A DNA stretch of 64,000 bases from contig NZ_HE978636.1 in assembly GCF_000312105.1 (NCBI RefSeq), positions 1,075,141-1,139,140 on the forward strand, read 5' to 3'. The translations under genes and the position numbers were made by a program. The notes beneath the pieces were generated by a model, which was given only the letters and a program-made list of their open reading frames with translations, searched no databases and was not told where the DNA came from. This document shows, piece by piece, positions 53,998 to 62,006 of the stretch (positions are counted from its first letter, which is position 1; every line of letters begins with the position of its first letter). Origin of the DNA: Aeromicrobium massiliense JC14. Lineage in GTDB: Bacteria > Actinomycetota > Actinomycetes > Propionibacteriales > Nocardioidaceae.

Positions 53998-54345
53998 TCA
54001 GCCCTGGGAGGGGGCGACGTCGAACAGCAGGCCGTCGGGGTCGCTCAGCGTGATCCACCAGAAGGAGTCGTCGCCGAGGCGGCCGTGACGGGTGGCGCCC
54101 AGGCCCTCGAGCCGCGTGGCCTCGGCCTCCGGGTCGTCGGCGGTGAAGTCGTAGTGCAGACGGTTCTTGCCCGGCGTGGGCTCGTCGACCTGCTGGAAGC
54201 CGAGCATCGTGCCACCGGGCAGGGCGAGGGCGGCGAAGCCGTCCATCTCGTGGGCGATCTCGGCGCCGAGCGCCTCGGACCACCAGCGGGCGGAGGCGAG
54301 CGGATCAGTGGAGTCGGTCGTGATCATGGCGAGTGAGAGGTTCAT
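53998..54345 (-). CDS. VOC-superfamily (glyoxalase-like) protein
   Basis: 115-aa protein with a single vicinal-oxygen-chelate domain: LAMITTDSTDPLASARWWSEALG, then EMDGFAALALPGGTMLGFQQV, then HYDFTADDPEAEATRLEGLG and ending FWWITLSDPDGLLFDVAPS. The His/Glu pattern differs from classic glyoxalase I, so it could be a resistance-type binding protein or an isomerase. Its stop is 3 nt from the convergent LysR stop. Function unassigned. Confidence 0.82.
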   Translation of the reverse strand: MNLSLAMITTDSTDPLASARWWSEALGAEIAHEMDGFAALALPGGTMLGFQQVDEPTPGKNRLHYDFTADDPEAEATRLEGLGATRHGRLGDDSFWWITLSDPDGLLFDVAPSQG

Positions 54346-54385
54346 GGACCGACGGTAGGACCGGCCACCGACAGCGTCCAGGGCC

Positions 54386-55093
54386 CTACGGCAGGAGGGC
54401 GCGAAGCTCGCGGGCCGCCTCGACGACGTCCGGCGCCGTGCGCCGCGCGGAGTCCTCGTCGAACAGCGACAGCCCGATCGCCGCGGACGGCGTGGTGCGC
54501 CCGCTCGGGATGCCCACCGAGACGCCGACGGTGCTGGGCACGACCTCCCCGGCGGAGATGGCGTAGCCGTCGCGGCGGGCCTGCCCGACCTCGGGCCGTT
54601 CGCCGTCGAGCACCGGCTCCGTGGCCAGGATCGCCATGGCCGCCGAGCCGCGCGGCATCTCGATCGGCTGGCCCGGCTGGAAGGCGATGTGCATCGGGGC
54701 GCGGCGCGGCTCCACCACGAGCAGCACGCGCGCCTGGGTCTCGGTCTCGCGGACGACGAGGTGGGCCGTCGCCTGCGTCGTCTCGGCCAGGCGCTCCAGC
54801 ACCGGCAGGGCGACGGTGCGCAGACCGTGCTCGACCGACTCGGCGAGCGAGACCAGGCCGGTGCTGAGGCGCACGCGCTTGTGCTCGTCGCGACGGACGA
54901 GCCGGTGCGCCTCGAGCGTGCGGAGCAGGCGGTGGGCGACCGTGCGGTGCACGCCGACGGCGTCGGCCACCTCGGTGACCGTCAGCCCCTCCGGCCGGCG
55001 CGCGAGCTCCTCGAGGATCACCAGGCCGTGGTGCAGCGTCTTCGACATCCCGGCGTCCAGCTCCACGCCGGTCAATCTAGGGAACTCGGGCAT
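54386..55093 (-). CDS. IclR-family transcriptional regulator
   Basis: 235-aa IclR regulator. The winged HTH spans ~18-75 (LVILEELARRPEGLTVTEVA, VGVHRTVAHRLLRTLEAHRL). The GAF-like effector domain includes LPVLERLAETTQATAHLVV, PGQPIEMPRGSAAMAILA and GEVVPSTVGVSVGIP. The start ATG 55093 has AGGAGGT 9 nt upstream. It is divergent from the five-gene catabolic operon beginning at 55212. The tandem dyads at 55161-55196 are its probable operators. Confidence 0.92.
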   Translation of the reverse strand: MPEFPRLTGVELDAGMSKTLHHGLVILEELARRPEGLTVTEVADAVGVHRTVAHRLLRTLEAHRLVRRDEHKRVRLSTGLVSLAESVEHGLRTVALPVLERLAETTQATAHLVVRETETQARVLLVVEPRRAPMHIAFQPGQPIEMPRGSAAMAILATEPVLDGERPEVGQARRDGYAISAGEVVPSTVGVSVGIPSGRTTPSAAIGLSLFDEDSARRTAPDVVEAARELRALLP

Positions 55094-55131
55094 CGGCCGT
55101 CACCTCCTGTGACCCGTGTCGCACCCCGCGG

Positions 55132-55160
55132 TTGACGGTGTGACGCGGCGCACGTAGTGT
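55132..55160 (+). promoter_or_regulatory. Promoter of the IclR-linked catabolic operon
   Basis: TTGACG (55132-55137) and TAGTGT (55155-55160) are separated by 17 bp, an orthodox sigma-70-type spacing. Transcription would start near 55167, inside the first operator. Confidence 0.6.
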
Positions 55161-55196
55161 GTGCGTTTGTCGCACGGTGTGTGCGATTAACGCACA
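55160..55196. promoter_or_regulatory. Twin IclR-type operators
   Basis: Two dyads with 5-bp spacers are 20 bp apart centre to centre: GTGCG-TTTGT-CGCAC (55161-55175) and TGTGCG-ATTAA-CGCACA (55180-55196). Two helical turns of spacing put both on one DNA face. They directly follow the -10, so a bound regulator would block initiation. Confidence 0.7.
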
Positions 55197-55211
55197 GAGG
55201 GAGCGTAGCGG

Positions 55212-55634
55212 ATGAGCCCGACGACCGACCCGCGGACCGCGGCCGCCGTCCACGCCCTCTACGCCCGGCAGAGCCACCTCATCGACGGCGGCGACGCCGC
55301 GGGGTGGGCCGCGACCTTCACGGCCGACGGCGTCTTCGCCTCGCCGAGCTACCCCGCCCCGGTCGAGGGCGTCGACGCGCTGGCCGCGTTCGCCGCGCGC
55401 TTCGCCGAGGCCGGACGCGCCACCGGCGACGTGCAGCGCCACGTCGTCACCAACGTCGACGTCGTCGACGCGGCGCCGGACGCCCTGACCGTGCGGGCGT
55501 ACCTGCAGATCGTCGGCACCCGCCCGGGCGAGGACGCCCGGCTCGTCCGCCTCACCACGCTGCACGACCGGCTCGTGCCCGACGGCGACGGCTGGCTCGT
55601 CGCCCGCCGCGACGTCGTCCGCGACCACGCCTGA
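55212..55634 (+). CDS. NTF2-like/SnoaL-like protein, first gene of the IclR-linked operon
   Basis: 140-aa cone-fold protein: helix VHALYARQSHLIDGGDAAGW, then FTADGVFASPSYPAPVEGVDALAAFAARFAE, then VQRHVVTNVDVVDAAPD and C-terminal strands with RLTTLHDRLVPDG. Similar folds include ketosteroid isomerase, scytalone dehydratase and small accessory subunits. In an operon with two SDRs and a flavin dehydrogenase it may isomerise or dehydrate a cyclic ketone. The catalytic residues cannot be assigned by eye. ATG 55212 has GGGAG upstream. Confidence 0.8.
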   Translation: MSPTTDPRTAAAVHALYARQSHLIDGGDAAGWAATFTADGVFASPSYPAPVEGVDALAAFAARFAEAGRATGDVQRHVVTNVDVVDAAPDALTVRAYLQIVGTRPGEDARLVRLTTLHDRLVPDGDGWLVARRDVVRDHA

Positions 55635-55695
55635 CCCCGAGACCCTGCGCCGCCACCGCCGCCGGCGCGCCACCCCGCCTGGAGGAGAGCACCCC

Positions 55696-56526
55696 ATGAC
55701 CACCGTCGACGAGAACCCCGGCCGCACCAACACCGCCACGATCCGCGCCATCTACCCCGAGATGCCCGGCAAGGTCGCCGTCGTGACCGGCGCCGCCCGC
55801 GGCATGGGCGCGCAGTTCGCCAAGGGCCTGGCGGCCCGCGGCGTGCACGTGGTCGGCGGCGACGTCGACGACGTGGCGATGAAGGCCACCGCCGAGCGGA
55901 TCAACGCCGAGCTCGCTACCGACGCGCTGGTCGACCAGCCCGGCCGCGTGACCGGCGCCCGGGTCGACGTGACGGTCGCGACCGACCACGAGGCGCTCGC
56001 CCAGGTCGCGCTCGCCGAGCACGGCCGGCTGGACTACTGGATCAACAACGCCGGCATCTTCCCCTTCGCGCTGGCCGAGGAGATCAGCCCCGAGCAGATC
56101 TCGGCGACGCTCGACGTCAACGTCGAGGGCGTCCTGTTCGGTGCCCAGGCGGCGGCCCGGCACCTGGGCGAGGGCGGCGCGATCGTCAACATGTCGTCGG
56201 TCTCCGCGCTGCGGGTGCGTCGCGGCCGCGGCGCGTACTGCGCGTCCAAGGCCGCCGTGCACCACCTCACCGAGTCGCTGGCGTTCGAGCTGGGCGACAA
56301 GGGCATCCGGGTCAACCAGATCGCGCCGGGCTTCATCGACACCGAGATGACGCAGTGGATCAAGGGCGACCCCGAGGCCCTGGCCAAGGCGCTCGACAAC
56401 GTCCCGCTGCACCGCTTCGGGGCCCCCGAGGAGGTGCTCGGCGCGATGCTGTTCCTGCTCTCGGACGCCGCGCGCTACGTCACCGGCAACTCGATCTCCG
56501 TCGACGGCGGCTCGCGCCATGTCTGA
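55696..56526 (+). CDS. Short-chain dehydrogenase/reductase 1
   Basis: 276-aa classical SDR with a roughly 20-residue N-terminal extension before the fold. The cofactor motif is [20 protein letters not shown] (TGxxxGxG), the structural NNAG is in [13 protein letters not shown], and the catalytic tetrad uses Ser in [10 protein letters not shown] and YCASK (Tyr/Lys). The acidic residue after strand 2 (GGDVDDVA) favours NAD+. The C-terminus ends ...[13 protein letters not shown]. Strong GGAGGA lies 9 nt before ATG 55696. It overlaps the next SDR by 8 nt, so the pair is translated together. Confidence 0.92.
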   Translation: MTTVDENPGRTNTATIRAIYPEMPGKVAVVTGAARGMGAQFAKGLAARGVHVVGGDVDDVAMKATAERINAELATDALVDQPGRVTGARVDVTVATDHEALAQVALAEHGRLDYWINNAGIFPFALAEEISPEQISATLDVNVEGVLFGAQAAARHLGEGGAIVNMSSVSALRVRRGRGAYCASKAAVHHLTESLAFELGDKGIRVNQIAPGFIDTEMTQWIKGDPEALAKALDNVPLHRFGAPEEVLGAMLFLLSDAARYVTGNSISVDGGSRHV

Positions 56527-57295
56527 GTCCTACCCGGACGTCGTCCTGGTCACCGGCGCCGCGGCCGGCATGGGCGCCAACCACGCCCGTGCGCTCGCGG
56601 CGGCCGGCAGCCACGTCGCCGTCGCCGACGTGGCGGACGCCTCCGACGTCGTCGGTGCGATCGCCGCGGCCGGCGGGAGCGCCTCGGCCCACGAGCTCGA
56701 CGTCACCGACGCTGCGGCCTGGGCCCGCGTGGTCGACGAGGTCCGCGGCGAGCACGGCGAGATCGGCGGGCTGGTCAACAACGCCGGCATCTCGCGCCGG
56801 CTGGCCTTCCTCGACACCCCGGACGACGTCTGGGAGCTGACCATGCGCATCAACCTGTTCGGCCCGTTCTACGGCATGAAGGCCGTGGCGCCGTCCATGC
56901 GCGCGAACGGCGGCGGCTCGATCGTGAACATCTCGTCGATCTCGGGCCAGATCGGCTACTTCTCGCCGGCGTACTCGTCGAGCAAGTGGGGCCTGACCGG
57001 GTTGTCGAAAGCCGCGGCCGGCAACTTCGCCGAGTGGGGCGTCCGGGTCAACTCCGTGCACCCCGGTCTCGTGGGCACCGCCCTGCTGGAGGGCTCGGAC
57101 GGCTTCGTCCGGTCGGCGGTCGACTCGATCCCCCTGGGCCGGATGGCCACGGTCGACGAGGTCACCGACGCCGTGCTGTTCCTGCTGTCGGACCGGTCCA
57201 CCTACATGACGGGCAGCGAGGTCACCGTCGACGGCGGCCTGGTCTCCAACGGCCTGTACCACCGCATCGTCCAGGAGTCGGGAGGAAGCCTGTGA
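56519..57295 (+). CDS. Short-chain dehydrogenase/reductase 2
   Basis: 258-aa classical SDR. Motifs are [28 protein letters not shown] (Asp after strand 2, NAD+ preference), [32 protein letters not shown] (catalytic Ser, Tyr, Lys) and a C-terminal [13 protein letters not shown]. It is only moderately similar to SDR 1, so the two probably act on different hydroxyl or keto positions of one substrate. The start overlaps SDR 1 by 8 nt and the stop overlaps the flavoprotein gene by 4 nt. Confidence 0.92.
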   Translation: MSESYPDVVLVTGAAAGMGANHARALAAAGSHVAVADVADASDVVGAIAAAGGSASAHELDVTDAAAWARVVDEVRGEHGEIGGLVNNAGISRRLAFLDTPDDVWELTMRINLFGPFYGMKAVAPSMRANGGGSIVNISSISGQIGYFSPAYSSSKWGLTGLSKAAAGNFAEWGVRVNSVHPGLVGTALLEGSDGFVRSAVDSIPLGRMATVDEVTDAVLFLLSDRSTYMTGSEVTVDGGLVSNGLYHRIVQESGGSL

Positions 57296-58737
57296 GCACC
57301 GAGGAGGACGTCGTCGACGTCGTCGTGGTCGGAGGAGGCGGGGCCGGGCTGGCCGCCGCCGTCTCGGCCGCCGAGCAGGGCGCGAGCGTGCTGCTGCTCG
57401 AGTCGCAGAAGGAGCTGGGCGGCTCCACGCAGCTGTCCGCCGGCCTGTTCACCGCCGCCGGCACGTCCGTGCAGCGCGGCCTGGGCGTCGAGGACTCGGC
57501 CGAGAAGTTCTTCCAGCACTACATGGACCTCAACCAGTGGCTGCTGGAGCCGGGCCTGGTCAAGGCGTTCTGCGACAACGCCGGGCCGACGCTGGAGTGG
57601 CTGCTCGAGCTCGGCGTCGAGATCCCCGCGGTCGTCTCGGCCAGCGCCCACGAGCCCGGCCTGTGCCGGGCCGGCGTCGAGGACGTCTGGCGCGGCCACG
57701 TGCCGAAGGACCAGGGCTACGGGCTCGTGCAGACGCTCGACGCCGCCCGCAAGAAGCACGGCGTCGAGGCGGTGCTGAACGCGCGGGTGCAGCGCCTGCT
57801 CGTCGAGGACGGCGAGGTGCGCGGCGTCGTGGTGGACGACATCGAGGTGCGCGCGCACGCGGTCGTCGTCGCCTCCGGCGGCTTCGCGCAGAACCCCGCG
57901 CTGCTCGAGCAGCTCTACCCGACGGTGCTCGAGGCCGGCGACGACCTGTTCGTCGTCGCCGCCGAGGGCTCGCAGGGCGACCACCTCGCGTTCGGCGAGC
58001 AGGTCGACGCGGCCGTCGTCGGGCACGACTGGGGCCTGCTCATGCCCACCGTCTACTTCCAGCGCCTGCACCACTGGCAGTCCGGCTTCCCGCCGCGCTC
58101 GCGCGTCCACGTGAACCCGCAGGGCCGCCGTTTCATGGACGAGGACGCCTCGTACGCGGTGTCCGGCGGACTCATCGACCTGCAGGGCGGGCCGTGCCAC
58201 GTCGTCTTCGACGAGAAGGCCCGGCTGAGCCTGCCGGCCGGCTACGCGCACTGGGACGCCGAGCACGTGCTCGCCGAGGCCGAGGCCGGACGCACGCTGC
58301 GGGCGGACTCGCTCGAGGAGCTCGCCGGGCTCATGGGCGTCCCGGCCGACGCGCTCGTCGCGACGGTCGAGCGCTGGAACACGCAGCTTCCGCAGGGGGA
58401 GGACCCCGACTTCCTGCGGCACGTCTCGCTGGCCGCCAAGGGCGTCAGCGAGCCCCCTGCCCCCATCGCGGACGGGCCGTTCTACGCGGCCCGCATCCGT
58501 CCTGCCGAGCTGGTGTGCACCCACGCCGGCCTGCAGATCGATGGCTCGGCCGCCGTGGTCGACCGGGTCGGTGACACCGTCCCCGGTCTGTTCGCGGCGG
58601 GAGAGGCGGGCGCCGGAGTGCTCGGCGCCCGGTACGTCGGCGGCGGCAACGCCGTCGCCAACGCCCTGACCATGGGCCGCATCGCCGGTCTCGGAGCGGC
58701 CCGTGCGGCCGTCGCCAGGACCACCACCACCGTGTGA
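57292..58737 (+). CDS. FAD-dependent oxidoreductase, fumarate reductase/ketosteroid-dehydrogenase type
   Basis: 481-aa FAD_binding_2 flavoprotein. The Rossmann motif is [20 protein letters not shown], followed by [18 protein letters not shown]. The second FAD segment is [12 protein letters not shown], and the C-terminal FAD loop is [20 protein letters not shown] with [16 protein letters not shown]. The family includes fumarate/urocanate reductases and 3-ketosteroid dehydrogenases that form or reduce a C=C bond next to a carbonyl. With two SDRs it may desaturate a cyclic ketone. No signal peptide or heme domain. GTG 57292 overlaps SDR 2 in a GTGA. Confidence 0.88.
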   Translation: MSTEEDVVDVVVVGGGGAGLAAAVSAAEQGASVLLLESQKELGGSTQLSAGLFTAAGTSVQRGLGVEDSAEKFFQHYMDLNQWLLEPGLVKAFCDNAGPTLEWLLELGVEIPAVVSASAHEPGLCRAGVEDVWRGHVPKDQGYGLVQTLDAARKKHGVEAVLNARVQRLLVEDGEVRGVVVDDIEVRAHAVVVASGGFAQNPALLEQLYPTVLEAGDDLFVVAAEGSQGDHLAFGEQVDAAVVGHDWGLLMPTVYFQRLHHWQSGFPPRSRVHVNPQGRRFMDEDASYAVSGGLIDLQGGPCHVVFDEKARLSLPAGYAHWDAEHVLAEAEAGRTLRADSLEELAGLMGVPADALVATVERWNTQLPQGEDPDFLRHVSLAAKGVSEPPAPIADGPFYAARIRPAELVCTHAGLQIDGSAAVVDRVGDTVPGLFAAGEAGAGVLGARYVGGGNAVANALTMGRIAGLGAARAAVARTTTTV

Positions 58738-58802
58738 ACGGTGGACGCGGGACGATCTTGTCCAGAGCCCGGCCCGCGCCCACCCCCGACTAGGAGACTC
58801 TC

Positions 58803-60143
58803 ATGGGAGCACCTGACCGCGACACCGTGTCGCAGGCCGAAGGCCAGGCGATCGTGCGCAAGATCTCTGTGCGCATCATCCCGATCGTCATGCTGCTGTA
58901 CATCTTCAACTACATGGATCGCACCAACATCAGCTACGCGCAGCTGACGATGGGCGAGGAGCTCGGCATCACGACGGCCGCGTTCGGCCTGGCGTCGTCG
59001 ATCTTCTTCCTGGCGTACGTGGTCTTCGAGGTCCCCTCGAACATGGCGCTCAAGAAGTTCGGCGCCCGCGTCTGGCTGGCGCGCATCGCCATCTCGTGGG
59101 GGCTCGTGACGATCCTCATGGGCTTCGTGCAGAGCCTCAACCAGCTGTACGGCGTGCGCATCCTGCTCGGCATCGCCGAGGCCGGCCTCTACCCGGGCCT
59201 GTTGCTGTACCTGACGCTCTGGTTCCGCCAGGCCGACCGCGGCCGCGCGATCGCGATGATGGCGATGGCGCAACCGATCGCGATGATCGTCGGCTCGTTC
59301 ACCGGCGGCCTGATCCTGGACCACGTCTCGTGGTTCGACCTGAGCGGCTGGCGCTGGGTGTTCATCCTGCAGGGCGCGCCCACGGTGCTGCTCGGCATCG
59401 CGGTGCTGTTCCTGCTGCCCTCGCTGCCCAAGGACGCGAAGTGGCTCAGCAAGCGCGAGGCGGACTGGGTCGACAGCTCGATCAAGGCCGAGTACGACGA
59501 GCCCGAGGACGCCGACGGGTGGCGCGAGCTGCTCAAGGCGGTCAAGAACCCGCGCGTGCTGCACCTGGCCGTCGCGAACTTCTTCGCCGCGTGCGGACTG
59601 TACGGCTACACGTTCTTCGTGCCGCAGATCATCAAGCAGATGAACCCGGACTACTCGTCTACCAACATCGGCTTCCTGGGCGCGCTGCCGTTCATCGTCG
59701 GCGCGATCGGCATGTTCCTCATCGCCCGGCACAGCGACCGCACCGGGGAGCGCCGGTTCCACACGATGGGCGCGCTGTCGCTCGCCGCGGTCGGCCTGCT
59801 CGGCACGATCCTGACCGTCGACACCGCGCAGGTGGCGCTGATCTTCCTGTCGATGACCGCGATCGGCGTGCTGGGCTACCTGGCGCCGTACTGGGCGCTG
59901 GCCAGCCAGGTGCTGACCCGGGCCGAGACGGCCGTCGGCCTGGCCGCGATCAACACGATCGCCGCGCTGGGCGGGTTCGCCGCGCCGTACGTCATCGGCA
60001 AGAACGCCACGGCCGACGACGTGACGATCGGGCTGTACTTCCCGATCGCCTGCCTGGTGGTCTCGGTCGTCATGCTCGGCCTGGTGAAGGTCCGCGAGGG
60101 CGAGCAGAAGCGCACCCCGCGCGTCAGCGAGCCGGTCGCGTGA
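58803..60143 (+). CDS. MFS transporter, anion:cation symporter (phthalate permease-like)
   Basis: 446-aa, 12-helix transporter of the ACS family. The helix 1 region IPIVMLLYIFNYMDRTNISYA and the following SSIFFLAYVVFEVPSNMALKKFGARVW are diagnostic. RILLGIAEAGLYPGLLLYLTLWF is also typical of phthalate, tartrate or hydroxyphenylacetate permeases. It probably imports the anionic substrate of the IclR-linked enzymes. It starts 65 bp after the flavoprotein gene and ends at a hairpin (60150-60180). Confidence 0.9.
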   Translation: MGAPDRDTVSQAEGQAIVRKISVRIIPIVMLLYIFNYMDRTNISYAQLTMGEELGITTAAFGLASSIFFLAYVVFEVPSNMALKKFGARVWLARIAISWGLVTILMGFVQSLNQLYGVRILLGIAEAGLYPGLLLYLTLWFRQADRGRAIAMMAMAQPIAMIVGSFTGGLILDHVSWFDLSGWRWVFILQGAPTVLLGIAVLFLLPSLPKDAKWLSKREADWVDSSIKAEYDEPEDADGWRELLKAVKNPRVLHLAVANFFAACGLYGYTFFVPQIIKQMNPDYSSTNIGFLGALPFIVGAIGMFLIARHSDRTGERRFHTMGALSLAAVGLLGTILTVDTAQVALIFLSMTAIGVLGYLAPYWALASQVLTRAETAVGLAAINTIAALGGFAAPYVIGKNATADDVTIGLYFPIACLVVSVVMLGLVKVREGEQKRTPRVSEPVA

Positions 60144-60149
60144 CCCGGG

Positions 60150-60180
60150 GGACCGGGGTCGCCCCGCGCGGCCCCGGTCC
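60150..60180 (+). terminator. Terminator hairpin of the IclR-linked operon
   Basis: A 9-bp stem GGACCGGGG/CCCCGGTCC with a 13-nt GC-rich loop starts 7 nt after the transporter stop. Confidence 0.65.
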
Positions 60181-60198
60181 CGCCGGCGTCCGGGCCGG

Positions 60199-60204
60199 TA
60201 GCCT
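60199..60204 (+). promoter_or_regulatory. Leaderless -10 (TAGCCT) for the MarR gene
   Basis: TAGCCT ends 7 nt before ATG 60212. Confidence 0.4.
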
Positions 60205-60211
60205 GACGCCC

Positions 60212-60736
60212 ATGTCCGCCACCGAGGACCTCGACTACTGGTCCTTCGTCGAGCTGGCCTCGCGCCGGCTGAGCGCGCGGGTCGGCGACCACGACGCGGC
60301 GGCCACCCGGGTGCTGCTGAGCCTGAACCGGGCGTCCGACGTGGTCACGTACGACCTGGAGGCGGCCATCCACCGTCCGCGTGGACGCTCGTGGTCGGCC
60401 TACCGGCTGGTGTTCGTCGTCTGGCTGGCCGGGCCGATCGAGCCCAAGACCGCGGCCCTGCTGACCGGCATGAGCCGGGCGGCGGTGTCGAACCTGGCCA
60501 AGCCGCTGGTCGACGACGGGGTGCTGCTGCGCACGCCCGACCCCGAGGACGGCCGCTCGGTCCGGCTCGAGCTGTCCGACGCCGGCCGGGAGGCCATCGA
60601 GGAGACGTTCCGCGCCCAGAACGAGCGCGAGGCGGCTTGGGTGGACGTCCTCACCCCCGACGAGCAGGAGACGCTCGTCGGCCTGCTGAACAAGCTGGTC
60701 ACCGCGCGCGACTTCGGCGTGCGGGACCGCCGCTAG
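60212..60736 (+). CDS. MarR-family transcriptional regulator of the homogentisate genes
   Basis: 174-aa winged-helix regulator. The recognition region is LLTGMSRAAVSNLAKPLVDD, followed by the wing RTPDPEDGRSVRLELSDAGR, typical of MarR. The C-terminal helix forms the dimer interface. It is directly upstream of hmgA on the same strand, with a 79-bp gap that carries an AT-rich promoter and a partial dyad, and is the likely regulator of hmgA-fahA. Inducer unknown; homogentisate or a precursor is plausible. The longer reading frame upstream is only a shadow of the transporter gene. Confidence 0.9.
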   Translation: MSATEDLDYWSFVELASRRLSARVGDHDAAATRVLLSLNRASDVVTYDLEAAIHRPRGRSWSAYRLVFVVWLAGPIEPKTAALLTGMSRAAVSNLAKPLVDDGVLLRTPDPEDGRSVRLELSDAGREAIEETFRAQNEREAAWVDVLTPDEQETLVGLLNKLVTARDFGVRDRR

Positions 60737-60756
60737 ACCCCGAGCCGAGAACGTGG

Positions 60757-60796
60757 TTGTCGTCACGTCGGCATGTAGTTAAGGTATTTATCAACT
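60757..60796 (+). promoter_or_regulatory. hmgA promoter with AT-rich candidate MarR operator
   Basis: TTGTCG (60757-60762) and TAAGGT (60780-60785) are 17 bp apart. They overlap an AT-rich 20-mer (60777-60796) bounded by AGTT and AACT, which has partial dyad symmetry. It stands out from the GC-rich surroundings. GAGGAGG follows at the hmgA ribosome-binding site. Confidence 0.5.
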
Positions 60797-60815
60797 CGAA
60801 CGAGGAGGCCAGACC

Positions 60816-62006
60816 ATGGCGCACTACCGCTCGCTCGGCCACGTCCCGCCGAAGCGTCACACCCAGCACCGCGACCCCGAGGGCAACCTCTACTACGAGG
60901 AGCTCATGGGCGAGGAGGGCTTCTCCTCCGACAGCGCGCTGCTCTACCACCGCCACATCCCGTCGGCGATCGTCGAGTCGACCGAGTGGGTGCTGCCCGA
61001 CCAGACGCTCACCCCGAACCATCCGCTGCGCCCGGTGCACCTGCGCCTGCACGACCTGTTCCCGGAGGACTCGTGGGACGGGACCGACGTCGTCACCGGC
61101 CGCCGCCTCGTGCTGGGCAACGCCGACGTGCGCATCCACTACGCCGTCGCCCGCAAGGCGTCCCCGCTGTACAAGAACGCGTACGGCGACGAGATGGTCT
61201 ACGTCGAGTCCGGCACCGCCCGGGTCGAGACCGTGTTCGGCGCGCTCGAGGTCGAGTCCGGCGACTACGTGATGATCCCGATGTCGACGGTGTCGCGCTG
61301 GATCCCGACCGGCGACGAGCCGCTGCGCGCGTACGTCATCGAGTCGTTCAGCCACATCGAGCCGCCCAAGCGCTTCCGCTCGCGCTTCGGCCAGCTGCTC
61401 GAGAACGCGCCGTACTGCGAGCGCGACATCCACGGCCCCACCGAGACGCTGCTCGTCGACGAGACCGACGTCGAGGTGCTGGTGAAGCACCGCACCAGCC
61501 GGGGCGTCGTCGGCACCCGCTTCGTCGTGCCGCACCACCCGTTCGACGTCGTCGGCTGGGACGGCTGCCTGTACCCGTGGAAGTTCTCGGTGCACGACTA
61601 CGAGCCGCTCACCGGGCGCATCCACCAGCCGCCGCCGGCGCACCAGGCCTTCGAGGGGCACAACTTCGTCATCTGCAACTTCGTGCCGCGCAAGGTCGAC
61701 TACCACCCGCTCGCGGTGCCGGTGCCGTACTACCACTCCAACGTCGACTCCGACGAGGTGATGTTCTACTGCGGCGGCGACTACGAGGCGCGCAAGGGCT
61801 CGGGCATCGGGCAGGGCTCGATCTCGCTGCACCCCGGCGGCCACGCCCACGGCCCGCAGCCCGGTGCCATGGAGGCGAGCCTGGGCGCGGAGTTCTTCGA
61901 CGAGCTCGCCGTCATGGTCGACACCTTCCGTCCGCTGGAGCTGGGGGAGGGAGCGCTCGCCACCGACGACGGCACGTACTACCAGTCGTGGGCGCGCAAC
62001 CGATGA
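60816..62006 (+). CDS. hmgA: Homogentisate 1,2-dioxygenase
   Basis: 396-aa Fe(II) dioxygenase that opens the ring of homogentisate to maleylacetoacetate in tyrosine and phenylacetate catabolism. The active-site region is VPYYHSNVDSDEVMFY (His307, Glu314) and LHPGGHAHGPQPGA (His343/His345). The upstream DVVGWDGCLYPWKFSVHDYE is also conserved in HGD proteins. At 396 aa it is shorter than the ~430-440-aa proteobacterial and human forms and has a distinct N-terminus (MAHYRSLGHVPPKRHTQHRD). ATG 60816 is preceded by GAGGAGG. The stop overlaps the next gene by 4 nt. Confidence 0.93.
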   Translation: MAHYRSLGHVPPKRHTQHRDPEGNLYYEELMGEEGFSSDSALLYHRHIPSAIVESTEWVLPDQTLTPNHPLRPVHLRLHDLFPEDSWDGTDVVTGRRLVLGNADVRIHYAVARKASPLYKNAYGDEMVYVESGTARVETVFGALEVESGDYVMIPMSTVSRWIPTGDEPLRAYVIESFSHIEPPKRFRSRFGQLLENAPYCERDIHGPTETLLVDETDVEVLVKHRTSRGVVGTRFVVPHHPFDVVGWDGCLYPWKFSVHDYEPLTGRIHQPPPAHQAFEGHNFVICNFVPRKVDYHPLAVPVPYYHSNVDSDEVMFYCGGDYEARKGSGIGQGSISLHPGGHAHGPQPGAMEASLGAEFFDELAVMVDTFRPLELGEGALATDDGTYYQSWARNR

